Both the position numbers and the translations under genes were made by a program. The notes below the pieces were generated by a model. The model made no database searches. It saw nothing but the letters and a program-made list of their open reading frames with translations, and was not told the DNA's origin. Source: UBA2942 sp045127535 (GTDB lineage Bacteria; Bacillota; Clostridia; Lachnospirales; Lachnospiraceae). From it: DNA of 19,393 nt. Below, piece by piece: positions 1 through 6,984 of the stretch. The stretch covers positions 1-19,393 of the forward strand of contig JBGVQN010000063.1 in assembly GCA_045127535.1 (NCBI GenBank), given 5' to 3'. Position 1 is the stretch's first letter, and every line of letters starts with the position of its first letter.

Positions 1-1703
1 TTTACCAGCTTATCCAACTCTTCCTCACTCATATAATATTCAACAGCCATATTTACAATAGCTGCGTTAAATAATCGAGCCGTAATAATGCAATCATCTT
101 CCTTAAATAAGTCAATAAGTTTCTTAACAGTAAATCCAGCAAGCATTCCGCCTCCAGCTCCTGCCACAAAACCTATAACAGCACCAATTTTCTTATTTAC
201 CTTCTTTCCAAGCTTTTCACCTACAGCCCCTGCAGCTAATCCAGCACCATAGGTTCCTGCAAAGCCTCCAAGAAATGATGCCAACATAGATATCATATTC
301 TTTGTATATTGAGCTCCACTAATTTTCTTTGTAGAAACTCGGTATGTATCAGGAATAGAAAATACAACAAATGATATCCCTTCAACTACTACATTGCTAC
401 GCAAAGCTTTTGCCAAGCTTTTATTGGCCGCACTACCATATATTTTTTTCTGTCCTAGTAAGACTCTTCTAGCATTTATTAATCGCTGAACCGTCTTACT
501 ACCAAGTTGCTGGACAATCTTATCAGATGCAGGAATAAGTGCCTTACTTAATCCTGTTCGCGCAATCTGATTAGTTAATATATTTGCTGCCAGAGCTGGT
601 CCAAACACATTTATTGCAGTATCAATTGCTGCATCACGAGCTTTCTTAGGATCCTCTGTCCTCCAGAAAGTCAATCCAAAAGACACCAATGAAGATATTC
701 CTGCAGCAAAAGTACAGTTTATCACTCCTGTTGCAGCATCAAAGGTTAATGACTCAAAGGTGCCTGCCTTTGCAAGGTTTCTTGCCTGCGCATAAGTCAA
801 CTTGCTTTTTCTGACCAATTCTGTTGCCATATCAGGATCAGTAACTCCTGGAACTTGACCGTTTACTATCCTTTTTCTCATGGCTTCAACAGCCTTATCA
901 TATTGGTCTGCAGGAACTTCCACCTTCATAGGGCTGCCTGACATAATATCAAAATAACGATATTCTAATTTTCCTGTATCAGGATTTTTCTTAAAACATG
1001 CTCCAACACTTGAACTCGCTGTTTTACAGAACTTACACTGAACAGGACTTCCATTAACAAGCTTATCTGGGCCATTTTTCGCATTATCACGACCTACTAC
1101 TGTAGATTTTTCGCCTCCTAACTTATCTAGTATCGCTCCTGCTTCTTCTGCATATATTCCATGGCCTGTTCCTGACTGATCTTCTCCATATGCCGCATTA
1201 AATGCTGCAGCCTCTATATTGAAGTTCTCGAGTTCACTTATTATCGCACTATCAACAAGTGAATTGGCAATTTCCTCATCCGCTCTCAGCTTTCGCTCAA
1301 ACTTCTCAAAGAATTCCACCAATGCTTTATCTTGAAAAACAGATACAACAATATCATCTCTCTTAACTACATAGCAGCTTTTATCTTCCGATACAGAACA
1401 AATATAATCAGTAGGATCAAAATACTCCCATAATACTATCTGATAAGGAATCTGATATACCTTTTCATTTTTCTGTTGTTTCTTTTTTTCTTTGATATCT
1501 GGTCTAGGTGCTTTACATACTATTCCTCTGTTTGTTAATACAATACCAGAAGGATAACCGCCAAATGAATTTATATCTGCCCATAATATTTCATAATCAT
1601 TAGGTACAGGAATATATTCATGTATTTTCTTCTTGTTTTTTTCGGATAATTCTGTTGGTGATTCAGATAATTCTCCAATTAGTTTCTCAATGAAAGAATC
1701 CAT
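1..1703 (-). CDS. Large membrane protein with PH-like, nuclease-like and glycine-zipper parts (partial at 3' end)
   Basis: An open frame of 567 codons starts at ATG 1703 and runs off the left edge, so the C-terminus is missing. I do not recognise a named family with certainty. Residues 30-135 are beta-rich and look like a bacterial PH-type domain (GIVLTNRGIVCKAP near 53-66, IPYQIV near 85-90). Residues 178-250 contain GTGHGIYAEEA, then GRDNAKNGPDKLVNG and VQCKFC; the D213...Q222-x-K224 spacing resembles the D...QxK core of PD-(D/E)xK nucleases, and C223, C226 and C236 could bind metal. Residues 330-350 and 475-530 are hydrophobic and very Gly/Ala-rich, like glycine zippers that pack in membranes. 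The start lies 3 bp after the stop of the DUF1232 gene, and its ribosome site (GGGGAGGAA) overlaps that gene's end, so the two are probably translationally coupled. Nuclease and pore roles are inference. Confidence 0.75.
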   Translation of the reverse strand, partial: MDSFIEKLIGELSESPTELSEKNKKKIHEYIPVPNDYEILWADINSFGGYPSGIVLTNRGIVCKAPRPDIKEKKKQQKNEKVYQIPYQIVLWEYFDPTDYICSVSEDKSCYVVKRDDIVVSVFQDKALVEFFEKFERKLRADEEIANSLVDSAIISELENFNIEAAAFNAAYGEDQSGTGHGIYAEEAGAILDKLGGEKSTVVGRDNAKNGPDKLVNGSPVQCKFCKTASSSVGACFKKNPDTGKLEYRYFDIMSGSPMKVEVPADQYDKAVEAMRKRIVNGQVPGVTDPDMATELVRKSKLTYAQARNLAKAGTFESLTFDAATGVINCTFAAGISSLVSFGLTFWRTEDPKKARDAAIDTAINVFGPALAANILTNQIARTGLSKALIPASDKIVQQLGSKTVQRLINARRVLLGQKKIYGSAANKSLAKALRSNVVVEGISFVVFSIPDTYRVSTKKISGAQYTKNMISMLASFLGGFAGTYGAGLAAGAVGEKLGKKVNKKIGAVIGFVAGAGGGMLAGFTVKKLIDLFKEDDCIITARLFNAAIVNMAVEYYMSEEELDKLV

Positions 1704-1706
1704 TTT

Positions 1707-2474
1707 CTATTCCTCCCCTATAATATAATTATCCCACTTATCCTGAAAATCAGCCTCAAGATAAGCCACCTTCTCAGCTCCATTTGTCCATGTTATTTGC
1801 TCAAGCTCTATCACTTCATTAATAAACTGTAAAATATCGCTTTCTCGTTCCAAACTATAAGAATCAAATACCTTCAAAGGTATACTTAATTCCTTAATCC
1901 TATATTCGCTCCACTCATCAACATCAGCAGACTCACTTACAATCATTTTCAAATTATCAACTGTGCCTATAATTATGGCAGCCAAATAACCTTCTCCTAT
2001 ATATTCTTTTATCTCTGAGGACATCGCAATTTTCAACTTTGCTAATGCCGTCTGCCTATTTTTCTCATTCCAGTTTCTGTACTTTTCAAGATCCTTATCA
2101 ATTCCGAAATTGAGCACAAAAAAAATAATTGCTGCATCATCTAAATATCCAACTACAGGAATTGCATCCGGAATCAAGTCGATTGGACTTAGAGCATAAA
2201 CAAGGGAGGCAACTATAGAAATAATTGAAGATACTGGGATTTCTTTATATTCTTTCTTAACATAAGAATCAACTACACAAATCATGCACTCAATATCATC
2301 AATCATCCCGCCTAATACAGGTATCTTTTCTGCCTTTTTTAAAAAGCTTGTCATTTTAGCCTTAAAAGCATTCCACTTATCGACATTTTCAATAATGTCT
2401 TTTGCCTCAGATTCCTTTGAATGGAGAGCATTATGAAGTTCTTCATTTGAAAAACTTGTCTTATATTTTTTCAT
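1707..2474 (-). CDS. DUF1232 (YkvA-like) domain protein
   Basis: This 255-residue protein carries a clear DUF1232 signature at about residues 80-122, with YALSPIDLIPDAIPVVGYLD at 93-112 inside a hydrophobic helical hairpin. The family is widespread and usually membrane-associated, and its biochemical role is not established. The N-terminal 80 residues are charged and helical. The C-terminal 130 residues are acidic with no motif I recognise, so this is longer than typical single-domain YkvA proteins. The start at 2474 has a strong AAGGAGGG site 8 bases upstream. It is the middle gene of a compact operon, 23 bp after the XRE-type gene and 3 bp before the large membrane protein, which suggests a shared function. 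Domain call firm; function unknown. Confidence 0.85.
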   Translation of the reverse strand: MKKYKTSFSNEELHNALHSKESEAKDIIENVDKWNAFKAKMTSFLKKAEKIPVLGGMIDDIECMICVVDSYVKKEYKEIPVSSIISIVASLVYALSPIDLIPDAIPVVGYLDDAAIIFFVLNFGIDKDLEKYRNWNEKNRQTALAKLKIAMSSEIKEYIGEGYLAAIIIGTVDNLKMIVSESADVDEWSEYRIKELSIPLKVFDSYSLERESDILQFINEVIELEQITWTNGAEKVAYLEADFQDKWDNYIIGEE

Positions 2475-2497
2475 AACCGGATCCCTCCTTTAATCTG

Positions 2498-2977
2498 TTA
2501 ATCCTTTTTCTTAGACAATGCCTTTATTAGCCAAGCACTTGTTCCACCAGCTATAACAGCACCTGCACCAAGCATAGGAAATAATGAAGCTGCAATTCCA
2601 AGTGCACCGGCTGCCCCGATTAACTCTTTTGAAACCTCTTTTCGCGAAGTTGTGCCAGCCAAAATGGATGGTGTAAGCATATTAGCTTTAGCTAACAACG
2701 CCTCTCTATCCTCAGCCTTGTAATTCTCGGGATGATCAATTAAAACATCCAACAAGCATTTTAGTATTTCTGTATCTTCGGGAGATTCCATCATTTCAGC
2801 ATCTAAAACTGCTCTCATGGCTATATATTGAGTTTTATTAAGCTTATTTCTTTTTGCTTCCAAATTATTGATTGTTTGTCTAGTAACTCCAATACGATCA
2901 CCAAACTCTTCTGCTGTCCATCCAGCAGCTCGACGAATCAGAAGTAAATTATCTTGTAATCTTTCAATCTCTTTCAT
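2498..2977 (-). CDS. XRE-family HTH regulator with hydrophobic C-terminal tail
   Basis: This 159-residue protein has an N-terminal Cro/C1-type helix-turn-helix at residues 6-60 (AGWTAEEFGDRIGVTRQTIN at 18-37). After a charged linker, residues 118-153 form a Gly/Ala-rich hydrophobic segment ending in a basic KKKD tail. That tail is unusual for a plain repressor and suggests a membrane-tethered regulator or an interaction with the glycine-rich segments of the membrane protein two genes on. The start has an AGGAGGTG site 6 bases upstream. The gene opens the three-gene operon and lies just downstream of a 19-bp perfect palindrome, a likely autoregulatory operator. DNA binding is a firm family inference; the membrane role is speculative. 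Confidence 0.88.
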   Translation of the reverse strand: MKEIERLQDNLLLIRRAAGWTAEEFGDRIGVTRQTINNLEAKRNKLNKTQYIAMRAVLDAEMMESPEDTEILKCLLDVLIDHPENYKAEDREALLAKANMLTPSILAGTTSRKEVSKELIGAAGALGIAASLFPMLGAGAVIAGGTSAWLIKALSKKKD

Positions 2978-3007
2978 ATGGCACCTCCTATGTTAATAGG
3001 GTAACCA

Positions 3008-3026
3008 TTGACAAATATTTTGTCAA
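3008..3026. promoter_or_regulatory. 19-bp palindromic operator overlapping the XRE operon promoter
   Basis: TTGACAAA and TTTGTCAA form perfect 8-bp arms around a 3-bp centre. On the minus strand one arm supplies a consensus -35 (TTGACA at 3021-3026), with a weak -10 candidate (TACCCT at 2998-3003) 17 bp further on. The site is 31 bp upstream of the XRE-type start, as expected for an autoregulatory operator. The palindrome is certain; its use as an operator and the -10 assignment are inferred. Confidence 0.65.
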
Positions 3027-3055
3027 GCAACAAATTCTTTTTCATTGTATGTAAT

Positions 3056-3331
3056 TCAAACTTCTTTAATTCTTTCCTTCAAATTATCCAAAACAACCGT
3101 GATAATTCCTGCGCTGAACAATACTACAATGATGCCAACGAATACCACTGCAAATACACCAAGAGCAAACCACTGTCTTGTAATAATTGCAAGCACTGCA
3201 CAAATAATTAGCAGATTAATAGCAACTCCTGCAATCAGACAATATACCCTTGTTGCACCATCCAATAATAATTTCATCAATGACAAAATCATCACAACTG
3301 GTAAAAGAATAATCTTAATCAAAAATATCAT
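3056..3331 (-). CDS. Small membrane protein of the CD1845-like type found in conjugative elements
   Basis: This protein of 91 residues is almost entirely hydrophobic, with about three membrane segments (near residues 1-25, 30-50 and 58-80) and a charged C-terminus. It resembles small proteins next to RepA_N genes in Tn1549-like elements, often named CD1845 family; that match is from memory and the function is unknown. A longer start, GTG at 3340, is open, but the AAGGAG site abuts it. The ATG at 3331 has this site about 10 bases upstream, so I prefer it. The ribosome site overlaps the repA stop codon, pointing to coupled translation with the initiator gene. Confidence 0.7.
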   Translation of the reverse strand: MIFLIKIILLPVVMILSLMKLLLDGATRVYCLIAGVAINLLIICAVLAIITRQWFALGVFAVVFVGIIVVLFSAGIITVVLDNLKERIKEV

Positions 3332-3345
3332 AATCCTCACACTCC

Positions 3346-4395
3346 TTATTTTGCTCTTGCAAACTGTGGCATATCATGATTTACCTCAGCACTATAATAT
3401 CCACTAATTGTACTAGGCGCATTAAACAATGCTGCCATCAAATACTTTTTAATATTTCTAACCTTTGAGGTATTGCTTTGCATACAACCTACAACGTATT
3501 CAATGTGACCGTAATTTAACTTTAGGAATTTTGATCGTACAAGCTCTGTTGGATAACTATCACTTGCAATGACTGTATATTCCTTCTGACTCACAACAGC
3601 CTCAAGCATAATATCTAAGATTCCTTCAACAAGCTCCTGGTCATAAGGATATCGCTCAAGCAAATATGGATACTCAATATTTTCCATCAGCAATTCTTTG
3701 TAGGCATTGGTCTCATCCATTCCCATCCCATCCTGCTCAGATAAGATAGGATTTGATTTGATATTATTAATCTTAGTATTAATTATTTTAGTATTATTAT
3801 TAAGTGGTGTCGAAACTGACACCTCCAAAGGTTCCGAAATCGACACTTCTTGAAGTGCATTTTCGACACCTCTAGCGGTTCCCAAATCGACACCTCTGAC
3901 ACAAAATTCATCCCCAGATATCGATATTTCAAGGCTTTTAGGCGCTATTTCTTCTGTTTTTTCAGTTTCAACATCCAAATTTGTTGCTTCATTTGCTTTC
4001 ACAGAAGTGTCGATTTCGACACCTCTTGAAGTTCCGTTTTCCTCTTCTGGAAGCATAAAGCTCTTAATATAAAGAATGCTTGGAAGCCCAAGACCACGCC
4101 TTTTCTTCTCAACTAATCCAAACTGCTCCAGTTCATTTAGATAATCAATGGACTTCTTTTTTGAGAATCCTAATATGTCCTGAATCTCTTCTATCTTAAA
4201 AATAATGTAGACACGCTTTTCCTCATCCAGCCATCCATTCCTGGCAGAGAGAGACATTCTATCTAATAACAGACCATACAATATCTTTGCAGATAAGGAC
4301 AGCGGCGAAAACCTTTCTTCCGTCAGCATTATCTTAGGAATTCTTATAAAGCTGAATTGTTCCGCTTCCTCCCCATAGTAGTAATTGAATTCCAT
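3346..4395 (-). CDS. repA: RepA_N-type replication initiator of the mobile element
   Basis: This 349-residue protein has a RepA_N domain at residues 1-115, with the typical FIRIPKIMLTEERFSPLSLS stretch (16-35) and a winged-helix DNA-binding region through about residue 100. The linker (116-220) is low-complexity and contains repeated RGVE/RGVD blocks that reflect DNA repeats beneath them. Residues 230-340 form the conserved C-terminal domain (DUF6017-like; YPYLLERYPYDQELVEGILD and SKVRNIKKYLMAALFNAP). In plasmids and ICEs such proteins start replication at an origin that lies inside their own gene. The ATG follows the parB stop directly (TAAATG), showing tight coupling within the partition-replication operon. 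Family call is firm; whether it supports replication here is not shown. Confidence 0.9.
   Translation of the reverse strand: MEFNYYYGEEAEQFSFIRIPKIMLTEERFSPLSLSAKILYGLLLDRMSLSARNGWLDEEKRVYIIFKIEEIQDILGFSKKKSIDYLNELEQFGLVEKKRRGLGLPSILYIKSFMLPEEENGTSRGVEIDTSVKANEATNLDVETEKTEEIAPKSLEISISGDEFCVRGVDLGTARGVENALQEVSISEPLEVSVSTPLNNNTKIINTKINNIKSNPILSEQDGMGMDETNAYKELLMENIEYPYLLERYPYDQELVEGILDIMLEAVVSQKEYTVIASDSYPTELVRSKFLKLNYGHIEYVVGCMQSNTSKVRNIKKYLMAALFNAPSTISGYYSAEVNHDMPQFARAK
3757..4026. other. Candidate intragenic replication origin (iterons plus AT-rich tract)
   Basis: Inside repA the plus-strand 11-mer TCGACACCTCT occurs at 3863-3873, 3887-3897 and 4016-4026, with degenerate copies at 3816-3826 and 3840-3850. 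Reverse copies form a palindrome GTGTCGA-TT-TCGACAC at 4007-4022 and an inverted pair GGTGTC/GACACC at 3806-3823. The repeats abut an almost pure A/T tract at about 3757-3803, a possible unwinding element. RepA_N plasmids are known to place their origin in the middle of rep. Repeats are seen; origin function is inferred. Confidence 0.6.
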
Positions 4396-5322
4396 TTACT
4401 TCACCGCCTTATTCTTCTTATCCTGTTCCTTCTTCCAATTGGCAAGAAGCTCCTCTATAACTGCCTTGGCTTCCTGCGCCGAATAGTAAGCAGGGAAATA
4501 CTTACGAAGCTGATTTGATGTAAAGTTCACCCTCATGGCAGGCATTCTTCCTGGAAGATGATCATTCATAATCTTGATAGCTTCATCACGAGTGATTTCA
4601 GGATTATATCTAATTGCCTCTCTAAGAGCTGAAACTTGGTAAGACTTAATCGTACCGTTGTCCTTAATATATTCAAATAGCCACTTCTGAATCGTAGGGC
4701 TCAAATGTGAGATGTCCACTCCTGTCATGATAGCTATATTGCCGCGATCAATTAGTGCTAATAGCTCCGGTATTACTTCTGTGAGACGAATAAATCTATG
4801 TACTTGATTTCTGCTTTCACCAACCTGCTGAGCTAATAAAACATCTGTCTGAAAATTTCTCCCAACTTGGGAGGAATTATTTTTTGATGGTCTACCTGCT
4901 TTCTTTTTCATCGCCTCATATCTCATTCTATAGGCAAAGGCCTTTTCACTAGGAAGGATCTCTTCACGCTGGATATTACTATCTACCATAGCAATGACAG
5001 CATCATCATCGTCCATCTCTTTAATAGTGGCAGGAATTGTAGGAAGACCAATCTTATTTACCGCAAATAATCTACGGTGTCCTGAGATCATTTCATATCC
5101 GCCCTCGTCATCCGGTCTTACCACAACCGGTGTAAGTACACCATTGTATTTAATACTTTCAACCAGGTCCTCCATCCTTTCATCATCAACAACCTTAAAG
5201 GGATGATTTTCAAAAGGATATATTTTCTCTACATCTATCTCAGTAACTGGATCTCCAGAAGGAACTCCTAATAATTCATCTACAGATAATAATTGAATCT
5301 TTTCGCCTGATCTCTTCTTCAT
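4396..5322 (-). CDS. parB: ParB/Spo0J-family partition protein
   Basis: This 308-residue protein binds a centromere site and works with ParA to segregate or stabilise the element. The ParB N-terminal CTP-binding domain spans about 25-130 and contains GHRRLFAVNK at 81-90 and SNIQREEILPSEKAFAYRMR at 115-134. A helix-turn-helix follows at about 161-185 (LAQQVGESRNQVHRFIRLTE), and the C-terminal dimerisation region is basic. The start has a GAGGAGG site inside the end of parA, two bases after the parA stop, and the stop codon directly precedes the repA ATG, so parA-parB-repA is a coupled unit. No canonical Spo0J parS was spotted; the repeat arrays upstream of the operon are candidate targets. Confidence 0.93.
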   Translation of the reverse strand: MKKRSGEKIQLLSVDELLGVPSGDPVTEIDVEKIYPFENHPFKVVDDERMEDLVESIKYNGVLTPVVVRPDDEGGYEMISGHRRLFAVNKIGLPTIPATIKEMDDDDAVIAMVDSNIQREEILPSEKAFAYRMRYEAMKKKAGRPSKNNSSQVGRNFQTDVLLAQQVGESRNQVHRFIRLTEVIPELLALIDRGNIAIMTGVDISHLSPTIQKWLFEYIKDNGTIKSYQVSALREAIRYNPEITRDEAIKIMNDHLPGRMPAMRVNFTSNQLRKYFPAYYSAQEAKAVIEELLANWKKEQDKKNKAVK

Positions 5323-5324
5323 GA

Positions 5325-6116
5325 TTATGCCTCCTCGTTAATCTCAAGTAATTCATTGGTTAATGACTCATAGGCCACAGCAACCTTACCATTTGCACAA
5401 TGAGCAAATATACTAATACCTTCAGCGCTTGTTTCTGCAGCCTTTACAGAAAGAGGAATATAGGTTTCAAAGGTACCAACGGAATCACTGTAGGTTTTAT
5501 GTACCTTCTCAAAAATATCCCTTGCATAATTTGTTCTAAAATCAACCATTGTCATCACAATGCCTTCTATCGTAAGCTTGCGGTTCAACTGACGCTTTAC
5601 CTTCATGATTGTAGAGATTAGCTGCTGTAGACCTTTTACTGGAAGGTAGGCAGTCTGAACAGGGATCAATACAGAATCTGCAGCTGTAAGTGCATTGATT
5701 GTCATCATGCCAAGAGATGGCATACAATCTATAATAATGAAGTCATACATATGACGGACCATATTCACATATTCCTTCATAATAGATTCCCTTGCGATGG
5801 CATTTACCAGATACACTTCAAGCGCTGACAGCTCAATATTGGCAGGGAGTAAATCCACACCCTCACTGTGATGAAGGATTCCATCCGTTTCAGATACTTC
5901 TTCATCATTAATAAGGGATAGCATTACAGTCGCCAAGGTAACCTTAATATCATCTGGCTGAATGTATCCCAGGCTTGCTGTCATGGATCCCTGAGGATCT
6001 GCATCTATAAGCAATACCTTCTTACCCTTTCTTGCTAAGCCTATTCCAAGATTTACAGCAGTAGTGGTTTTGCCCACACCGCCCTTCTGATTCGCTATTG
6101 CTATAACCTTACACAT
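5325..6116 (-). CDS. parA: ParA/Soj-family partition ATPase
   Basis: This 263-residue Walker-type ATPase drives partition with ParB. It has the deviant Walker A KGGVGKTTTAVN at residues 11-22, the A' motif DADPQGS at 38-44 and Walker B IIIDCMPSLG at 127-136. It lacks the N-terminal helix-turn-helix of P1-type ParA proteins, so it is of the short Soj type. The ATG at 6116 has a GGAGGA site, 14 bp after the stop of the upstream DUF6462-like gene. Its position between the DUF6462 pair and parB is typical of Firmicute ICE maintenance modules. Confidence 0.95.
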   Translation of the reverse strand: MCKVIAIANQKGGVGKTTTAVNLGIGLARKGKKVLLIDADPQGSMTASLGYIQPDDIKVTLATVMLSLINDEEVSETDGILHHSEGVDLLPANIELSALEVYLVNAIARESIMKEYVNMVRHMYDFIIIDCMPSLGMMTINALTAADSVLIPVQTAYLPVKGLQQLISTIMKVKRQLNRKLTIEGIVMTMVDFRTNYARDIFEKVHKTYSDSVGTFETYIPLSVKAAETSAEGISIFAHCANGKVAVAYESLTNELLEINEEA

Positions 6117-6130
6117 CGTTCAATCCTCCA

Positions 6131-6361
6131 TTAATATTCATCTCTAAAATGCTCCAGATATTCATCTACAATATCTGTGTTTACAATTACGTTTCTACCC
6201 AGGTGATAAGTGGCTCCTGCCTCCTGAGCTATTTTCCTAAAGGTGTTGAGTCCTATAGAATAAAGAACAGCTCCTTCGTCATAACGCACGAATTTCTTTC
6301 TTCCTTCCTTTACTAGCTTCTTCACTTCATCCGATTGTTTCTTATTCCTCATATTGCCCAT
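6131..6361 (-). CDS. DUF6462-like small DNA-binding protein (second of a tandem pair)
   Basis: This small basic protein (76 residues from ATG 6361; 79 from GTG 6370) matches my memory of DUF6462, excisionase-like proteins next to parA in Clostridia mobile elements. The core reads VRYDEGAVLYSIGLNTFRKI, then an AGATYHLGRNVIVNTDIVDE stretch, like a MerR/Xis-type winged helix. I prefer ATG 6361 because the AAAGGA site is about 10 bases upstream, whereas it abuts the GTG. The gene overlaps its upstream paralogue by 20 bp. Likely roles are regulation of the operon, centromere binding or recombination control; none can be chosen from sequence alone. Confidence 0.75.
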   Translation of the reverse strand: MGNMRNKKQSDEVKKLVKEGRKKFVRYDEGAVLYSIGLNTFRKIAQEAGATYHLGRNVIVNTDIVDEYLEHFRDEY

Positions 6362-6599
6362 CTTCTTCACATCCTTTACATCTACTTTCGAGATAAGCCT
6401 CCAGCTTATCCAAATCTACAATTACTGTTTTCCTAATCTTCCAGCTAGCCTTAGCCTCTCTTGCAATTTTCACCATACTGTAATAGGGAACCGAATAAAG
6501 AGCAGCTGCCTTAGCATAGGTTGCATACCTTCTTTTCTTTCCCTCGCGGATATATTTATCAAGGTTAGGTCCGTACCGAGTTTTCTTTGGTTTTGTCAG
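6342..6599 (-). CDS. DUF6462-like small DNA-binding protein with CTG start (first of a tandem pair)
   Basis: An open frame of 85 codons begins at CTG 6599 and ends with TAA at 6342-6344. It starts TKPKKTRYGPNLDKYIREGK after the initiator and continues YATYAKAAALYSVPYYSMVK and RKTVIVDLDKLEAYLE, clearly related to the next gene (shared pattern KxxREGKKR...Y...ALYS...KIAxEA...VIVD.D..EYLE). An in-frame TAA lies immediately before the CTG and the first ATG is in codon 42, past much of the conserved domain. A GGAGG site sits 8 bases before the CTG. A non-ATG start is therefore the simplest reading. The C-terminus has CKGCEED, a small Cys pair. Not found by ATG/GTG/TTG-only gene calling. Confidence 0.72.
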   Translation of the reverse strand: MTKPKKTRYGPNLDKYIREGKKRRYATYAKAAALYSVPYYSMVKIAREAKASWKIRKTVIVDLDKLEAYLESRCKGCEEDGQYEE

Positions 6600-6619
6600 T
6601 TAAATCACCTCCTCTCCGT

Positions 6620-6669
6620 CAGGCTTTATGGTGCTTCATAGAGATGCGTAGAGCTTTATTGAGCTTCAT
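6620..6669. repeat. Array A: five tandem 10-bp repeats
   Basis: On the plus strand five consecutive 10-bp units fit the consensus NNAGCTTYRT: units begin at 6620, 6630, 6640, 6650 and 6660, with GCTTTAT, GCTTCAT, GATGCGT, GCTTTAT and GCTTCAT cores. The period matches one DNA helical turn, so a protein could bind all units on one face. The array sits just upstream of the first DUF6462-like start. Confidence 0.7.
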
Positions 6670-6745
6670 CAGTCTCCAATTCACATCTCTAAGCCGCTTG
6701 TTTTGCCACAAAGATGACACATCGAAAAGTAGCGATTCTGTCTGT

Positions 6746-6853
6746 TTATTTGAACGCGTATGGACCTCCATGGAGTTTGGCATATTCTCCAAAGAAGCAA
6801 AAAAAGACACCTTGCTTCAGGTTTTCACCTGTAACAAAGTGTCTGTATTTCAT
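6746..6853 (-). CDS. Putative 35-residue leader peptide overlapping a terminator
   Basis: ATG 6853 opens a 35-codon frame (MKYRHFVTGENLKQGVFFCF...) ending with TAA at 6746. A GAGGG stretch lies about 10 bases upstream. Roughly codons 4-17 encode both arms of the intrinsic terminator at 6799-6843, the arrangement expected where ribosome movement on a leader ORF controls termination ahead of a downstream operon. A second mini-ORF (14 codons, MENDGAILKTKYLS) lies just upstream. No homology is claimed; it may be fortuitous. Confidence 0.4.
   Translation of the reverse strand: MKYRHFVTGENLKQGVFFCFFGEYAKLHGGPYAFK
6799..6843 (-). terminator. Intrinsic terminator or attenuator upstream of the DUF6462-parAB-repA operon
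   Basis: Read on the minus strand, GACACTTTG...CAGGT and ACCTG...GCAAGGTGTC form a long stem (6806-6843) with a GAAA-type loop, followed by seven T residues (6799-6805). It would stop transcription coming from the element's end before the DUF6462 genes, and so may be an attenuator rather than the end of a gene. Confidence 0.7.
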
Positions 6854-6984
6854 CTTAAGCTATCCCTCAAGATAAGTATTTTGTTTTTAAGATTGCTCCA
6901 TCATTCTCCATGATGCTACTATAGGGAACTGGCATTTTCACCGTGACGTCCCAAGTTAATACGTGATTTGTAAGATGATTTGTT

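Noticed and set aside
6619..6810. 63-codon minus-strand ORF across array A
   Set aside because: Its GTG start lies inside the terminator stem without a ribosome site, and its end merely translates the 10-bp repeats.
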